Source: Nautilus pompilius (taxonomy: Eukaryota; Mollusca; Cephalopoda; Nautilida; Nautilidae). Taken from it: a DNA stretch of 64,000 bases. The stretch is taken from the NCBI GenBank assembly GCA_018389105.1, contig JACATO010000195.1, positions 1 through 64,000 of the forward strand. Reading direction: 5' to 3'. A model generated the notes under the pieces. That model ran no database searches and was not told where the DNA came from. It saw only the letters and a list, made by a program, of their open reading frames with translations. Positions 59,634 to 64,000 of the stretch are shown in pieces. Made by a program: the position numbers and the translations under genes. The number at the start of each line of letters is the position of its first letter. Position 1 is the stretch's first letter.

Positions 59634-62600
59634 GTATGGCTGCTGGATTTTCACAGTTAATTTTTTTTTTTTAACTTTTAAAAAAATGCTAATAAAACTA
59701 TAACGGATAATAACAATAGCAATACCCGGATACAGTTGTACCCTCTGTTGTTTTTGTGTCGTTTTCAGTCAGCGATTATCTTATCCGCCTCTTCCTCCTA
59801 GCCTCTCAACAGATATTCTATTTAAACCAGACCTGACGTAAAACATTAACCCTCCCGCCCCCAAAAGAAAATACCTTGCGAGCACAAGATATAGGCCCGG
59901 AAATATCGATTTGAGAATTATTAACTATTTATTTCTCACACACAACCATGGTTAAAATGTTTGCATTAACTTAGAAGTTTATAATTCGGCTCGATGGAAT
60001 CAATTAAACTCGCCGAATTTTGCATATGACGGCCAGACATCTAACACGGAACTGACAAGCGATAATTAGAAACAGAAGTGGTCATGGTTACCGTGTCAAT
60101 GAATATTCCAAGAGATTTTTCCACTGTTGTTTCTAAAGTGGTGAAAACTTCTGGCCGTGGCTGTACATTTGAACATCGGTGATCAGTTATTTAAAACATG
60201 GAATCAAATCATCGATTGTCGTCACATTTTAAAACACTGCTGGCGTTATATAATCTGCATACGTTTTCTCCGTCAATTAATGTCTATATATGCATTCGTT
60301 AATTAAATTTTAAGAAAAAAAAAACAGTTTATTTAAATATAAATATTATTTTCTTAAATTTGATAGAAATAAGAAATAATACCGACCGCGCACAGTTTGT
60401 GATGGACGTGAAAAGTTGTGGGCTACTCGCGATCTCGAGGGCGAACGAAAGTCTGAGGAAATGCCTGTTTTATCAATAAATTATTGGCATATTAAGGATG
60501 CTTTTCCGAATATCACCTTGCTGATTTAATTGCCCTTTTCGCATCAGCTGAAGCCACCGTTCTTCTCTTTCCTTTGTTTAATGGCACTGCACGGCGGGGT
60601 GTCCGTGTGTTATATTAATCATTCATATCGTCGGATTCCTGTCTATCGCTGTGCGCCAAACCGTCTCATCTATTGATCACCGATTTAGGGAAACAAAAAT
60701 GTTTGCTCTTTAATTCAGAGTTTGGATACTTCAGAAGGGGGATTAAAGGGAAAAGACAAAGGAGATAATCAAGAATTTAATCTATCCGCAGGCGAATTCT
60801 ATACCACGTAATTCACTTCTGTCCACAAGTTCTGCGAAGGAATAAATCAATAAGGCATCTTTAATGATTGTGATAAAAGAAGCCATACGCTTTTAAATCG
60901 AACTGACAGTCATCCAGCTTGAACTCTATCATAAATTGCATGTGCCAGTGTCAGTGCGATTAAACAGGTATATTATTCTTTAGCTTCGTTCTTTGAGCAT
61001 GAAGCACATTGCTAACTGAAACGCACACATGGATATATACAGTATTGTAACCAATCATGCAGTAATTGCACCTGACAGACGCATATAAAACATTAGTAAA
61101 AGTACACAAAGACAAAACAAATAGTTGTACAGTACATTAGTATTTGGTATGCGAGCCCTTAACTTTATATAGGGCTGACATCTTGCTTTTAAGCTCCAAT
61201 ACAGGTTATCAATGTATGTCTGTGGAACGGTGTTCCTCCTCAATTTATCTAAGGTGTTTGAGTTTCCGTTTGACTTTCTCAGTAGCCATATACTCCCTTA
61301 TTATCCTTACTTCTGTTCATATTAGGTTTGTGTGTAGGATAGGGCATCTTTGAACGTTCTATCAGCCCCTTTAAGTTCCAGATAGGCTTGCGGAAGACTA
61401 ATTAATCCCCGCTCAATGAAATGTCTTCCTGAGGGAATGGCATGGTGGATGGAAACCTGCCAGTACCTATCTACAGTTAGTATACCTTCGATTTTATGCA
61501 AATCTCCGACACCCTTTGCTGGTATGCAGCCACACACCTGTATTGATTCACACACCCCCCCCATGCTCTATAGCTGTTGTGCACTGACGGTTCACCGTTC
61601 TCCGGTTCTTCTTCGATTATTTCCAAAGAGCTATAACTTAGACTCTCTCCTGTAAAGAGTACCTCCTTCCGGGTTTGGCCATCCCGCTGTCTCATTTATG
61701 CTGCCCATTTCGGCCTTGCTCTTTGTTTGCCTCTTTTCAGCAAAGGCATTTTTTGGCGGTTACACATCCACCGAGACCCCTTCGCATTAACGTGTATCCT
61801 ACTTTTCTCTAAAAAAAAGTTAACCCCCCTCTACTTATAGCCAGGTGGTTCACAAGATCTCTACTGGCTCGTCGCTTACCACGCGGAAAACAAACCCCGA
61901 GGCACTTAACATCTTCCTATTGTTACCGGTGCAAGTTTCGCTTATCCCCTTCGGAATCATCTGCGTGGAGTAGCCTTCACTTGCTAACCCTGATATCTAT
62001 ACGCTTACCATGTGATATTCCCCCCCCCAAGGAGTAGTATTTATCACACACTGACCACGCTACACTGCTTTATACTTTTATAGTCCTTCTGTAGGTGTGG
62101 CACTTTCTGATCGTTTGCATGACAACCAATCACAATGAACTATATCGTCACGTGATCTACTGTGAGCGTTTCATTTTAACGCAGAAAATGCAATTCTATC
62201 ACGTGCTACGCCCGTCATATCTCTTCTGTTTCCACGATTACTTCCAGTACCGTATATGATTATATCTTCACAAACAATAACAATACCAAAATATGATGAA
62301 CAAATTTAGATCAAATGTATTAATTCATGGAGCTGACAAAAATAGTTTAGTGAAAGTTAACAAAGGTTTTGTTTCTTTTAATGTCGCAGTTGCATGATGG
62401 ATCATTACTTGTATTACGTAGTTATACGATCCTATCAGCAGACCGCAGCGAATTATGTAGTAATCCATCTCCACATCTGTATCTGGGCTCAGTAAACGAC
62501 TGTAGAGGGCGTCAGTGCGTCGCGCCACCATTGTCTCGATTCCCTTTTCTTGTTTGAATCACCGCAAAGCATCGTTTCTAAGCCTTTAGAGTCACCACAG

Positions 62601-63577
62601 CCGTGAGCGGATACAATTATGCGCTTAATATCCAGAGACGCCCGGTGCTGTTGATAGACCGAACCCAAAAGCGCCTTAGCCATCGCTGGGAATGTGGCAT
62701 TACTGAGGTATGTCAGGGCCACGCCCGCGCACGACAGATCTGGCCCTCGAAATAGCGAGATCGAGACCGAGAGGTCTGTTTAGATCTCGCACTGTCAGAT
62801 TGTCTCCCACCTCCTGTTCGGCCTCCTTAAGATCGGCGTCTTAGCGGTTGTGAAAACGTGAAGATGGCCGTGGAACAAACATTCATTCCAGTTAACGCTT
62901 CAATGTCCCGCCTGTGAGAATATGAACATATTAATTTTTCTGTATGTTTACTCATCCCGCCTGACTTTAACAGCAATACATACATACGGTTCTCCTTCTG
63001 TCTCACCCGGTTCACTGTCCGTCCAGTAAAGAGGAATCCCGTCTTAGTCTGTGTCCTAATACTACCTGTTTACCTTTATTATTTTTAACTGTACATGCGG
63101 AATTACATTGTCCATTTAGATTTCGGTTCCTGATGCCATCTAAAGATCGTTTTGGGGACAATCTTGCAGCTGTATCGGTTAGAAAACGTATAGTTAGTTA
63201 AACATAAAGTAAACAAACCCAGCTGAACTCCAGTTATCCCCTGACGTGGGTCGTACGTTCGTGATCTCCTCGTGTCGGCCGAAATCTATTTCTACACATC
63301 CCGCCAAAAATGGGACGCACTGGTAGTTTTCACTCAAACTCAAACCAAAAACTTCCTGGAAGAAATACTTCTTGAATGTATAGTTTCGACATTTCATTTT
63401 CTATTTAACACTCTCTTTTACCTTTTAAGGGAAATGCTTGCGTAAACCATAGCGCTTTTTTTAAAAAAAAAACAAACAAACATACAGTTCTCTCCCTTGA
63501 TTTAGCGGTAGAAAATGGTTAACTTAATGTCTGTTTTCCTTGTTTCGCAGCAATTCTTTCCATTTTCTTTCTTACAG
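59634..63577 (+). other. Intron 2 of the guanylate cyclase gene (3944 bases)
   Basis: From donor GTATGG to acceptor TTTCTTTCTTACAG. It contains a Tc1-like relic (61040-62252) and a CTCF-like motif at 62499-62516 (ACTGTAGAGGGCGTCAGTG region). The rest, 59634-61039 and 62253-63577, is AT-rich with no recognisable gene. Confidence 0.8.
61040..62252 (-). mobile_element. Tc1-like transposon relic
   Basis: The left end CAGTATTGTAACCAATCATG at 61040 is preceded by TA. The right end, on minus from 62252, reads CGGTACTGGAAGTAATCGTG and is followed on plus by TA. The ends match imperfectly with each other and better with 50923. Minus-strand frames contain VLFTGES (first catalytic Asp changed to Gly), CGCIPAKGVGDLHKIEGIL-like text (GCIPAKGVGDLHKIEGILT), HFIERGLI and NTVPQTYIDNL, the standard order of Tc1 blocks. 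Stops and frameshifts break the frame, and at about 1.2 kb it is shorter than an intact element. It is the same family as the copy at 50.9 kb. Confidence 0.75.
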
Positions 63578-63727
63578 TTTACGTTTTCCTTGGTGACAAG
63601 CACGCCTTTATAGAATTTGTCCGCTATATGCACACGAGCAGCCTGACAGACACCGGGAAGTTTGTGGTGATCGGAGTAGACGAAAACCCTTACGATTCAA
63701 GTCCATCCTCCAAATATTTTCTGTTGA
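63578..63727 (+). CDS. Receptor-type guanylate cyclase, exon 3 (ligand-binding domain)
   Basis: The acceptor CTTTCTTACAG is followed by TTTACGTTTTCC. With the leftover A of exon 2 the join reads IYVFLGDKHAFIEFVRYM, matching the R-YVFLG strand of the ANF-receptor domain. It continues LTDTGKFVVIGVDENPYD, then SSKYFLL. The donor TTGA|GTATGT at 63728 leaves phase 1. The exon carries residues 216-265 and the coding sequence runs off the window. The transmembrane segment, kinase-homology domain and cyclase domain expected for the family (total over 1000 residues) lie beyond the right edge. Confidence 0.86.
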
Positions 63728-64000
63728 GTATGTCCGCCAATTTTTTTTTTCTCTTTTATTATGACTATCATCATAGAAATATTTTCTTCACATCTCTCGT
63801 CCATCGAACAGAGCCTTTCTTTCGGACACGGGAACGACGACCGACCGAGCTGTATGCAGATGATATAAACCGTGAAAGGGGCAGGAAGAGTTTGCAAATG
63901 TAGCTTTCGCCTTTTTTTTTGACGTTGGAAAGATTCGTAACAACAAGATCGCTTGGCAAAATATTTCGTGTACTGATTGAGTTTTATTCTCACGATGAAA
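63728..64000 (+). other. Start of intron 3 of the guanylate cyclase gene
   Basis: Begins with the donor GTATGT and continues to the window edge. Open frames in it are short and without homology. Confidence 0.7.

Overview
This window reads as genomic DNA of an invertebrate animal, possibly a lophotrochozoan such as a mollusc. The grounds are exons with animal splice sites, very long introns, Tc1/mariner and pogo/Tigger transposon relics, a LINE reverse-transcriptase relic, tRNA-derived SINEs, and abundant microsatellite and minisatellite arrays. The species cannot be told from the sequence. Almost all long reading frames here are by-products of simple repeats, such as Val-Cys runs from GT repeats and Arg-Glu runs from GA repeats.

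Only one real host gene can be defended: the 5' part of a plus-strand receptor-type (transmembrane) guanylate cyclase of the Gyc76C-like type. Three coding exons are present (24085-24435, 59339-59633, 63578-63727). They join in frame to give about 265 residues: a signal peptide and the start of the extracellular ligand-binding (ANF-receptor) domain. The rest of the gene lies beyond the right edge. Intron 1 is about 34.9 kb and holds over half the window; intron 2 is about 3.9 kb. A TATA-like box at 23480 and a leader with four short upstream ORFs precede exon 1. The last uORF overlaps the main start codon as ATGA.

Layout. 1-23.4 kb: upstream or intergenic DNA with GA, GT and CA arrays, a 44-bp minisatellite carrying an E-box in every unit (7.5-8.1 kb), two inverted arrays of a satellite built on the palindrome ATGACGTCAT (10.9 and 15.8 kb), a SINE and mariner relics. 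23.4-24.4 kb: promoter, leader and exon 1. 24.4-59.3 kb: intron 1, with Tc1, Tigger, LINE and SINE relics, a 40-bp minisatellite, a long AAT array, two more satellite arrays (44.2 and 46.6 kb) and a nearly complete Tc1-like element with terminal inverted repeats and TA target sites (55.0-56.7 kb). 59.3-64 kb: exon 2, intron 2 with another Tc1-like relic, exon 3 and the start of intron 3.

The most interesting signals are these: the CRE/ATF palindrome TGACGTCA is strongly over-represented outside the satellite arrays as well as inside them; CTCF-like motifs recur along the locus; and the leader carries a chain of uORFs. Any link between these sites and expression of the guanylate cyclase gene is inference.
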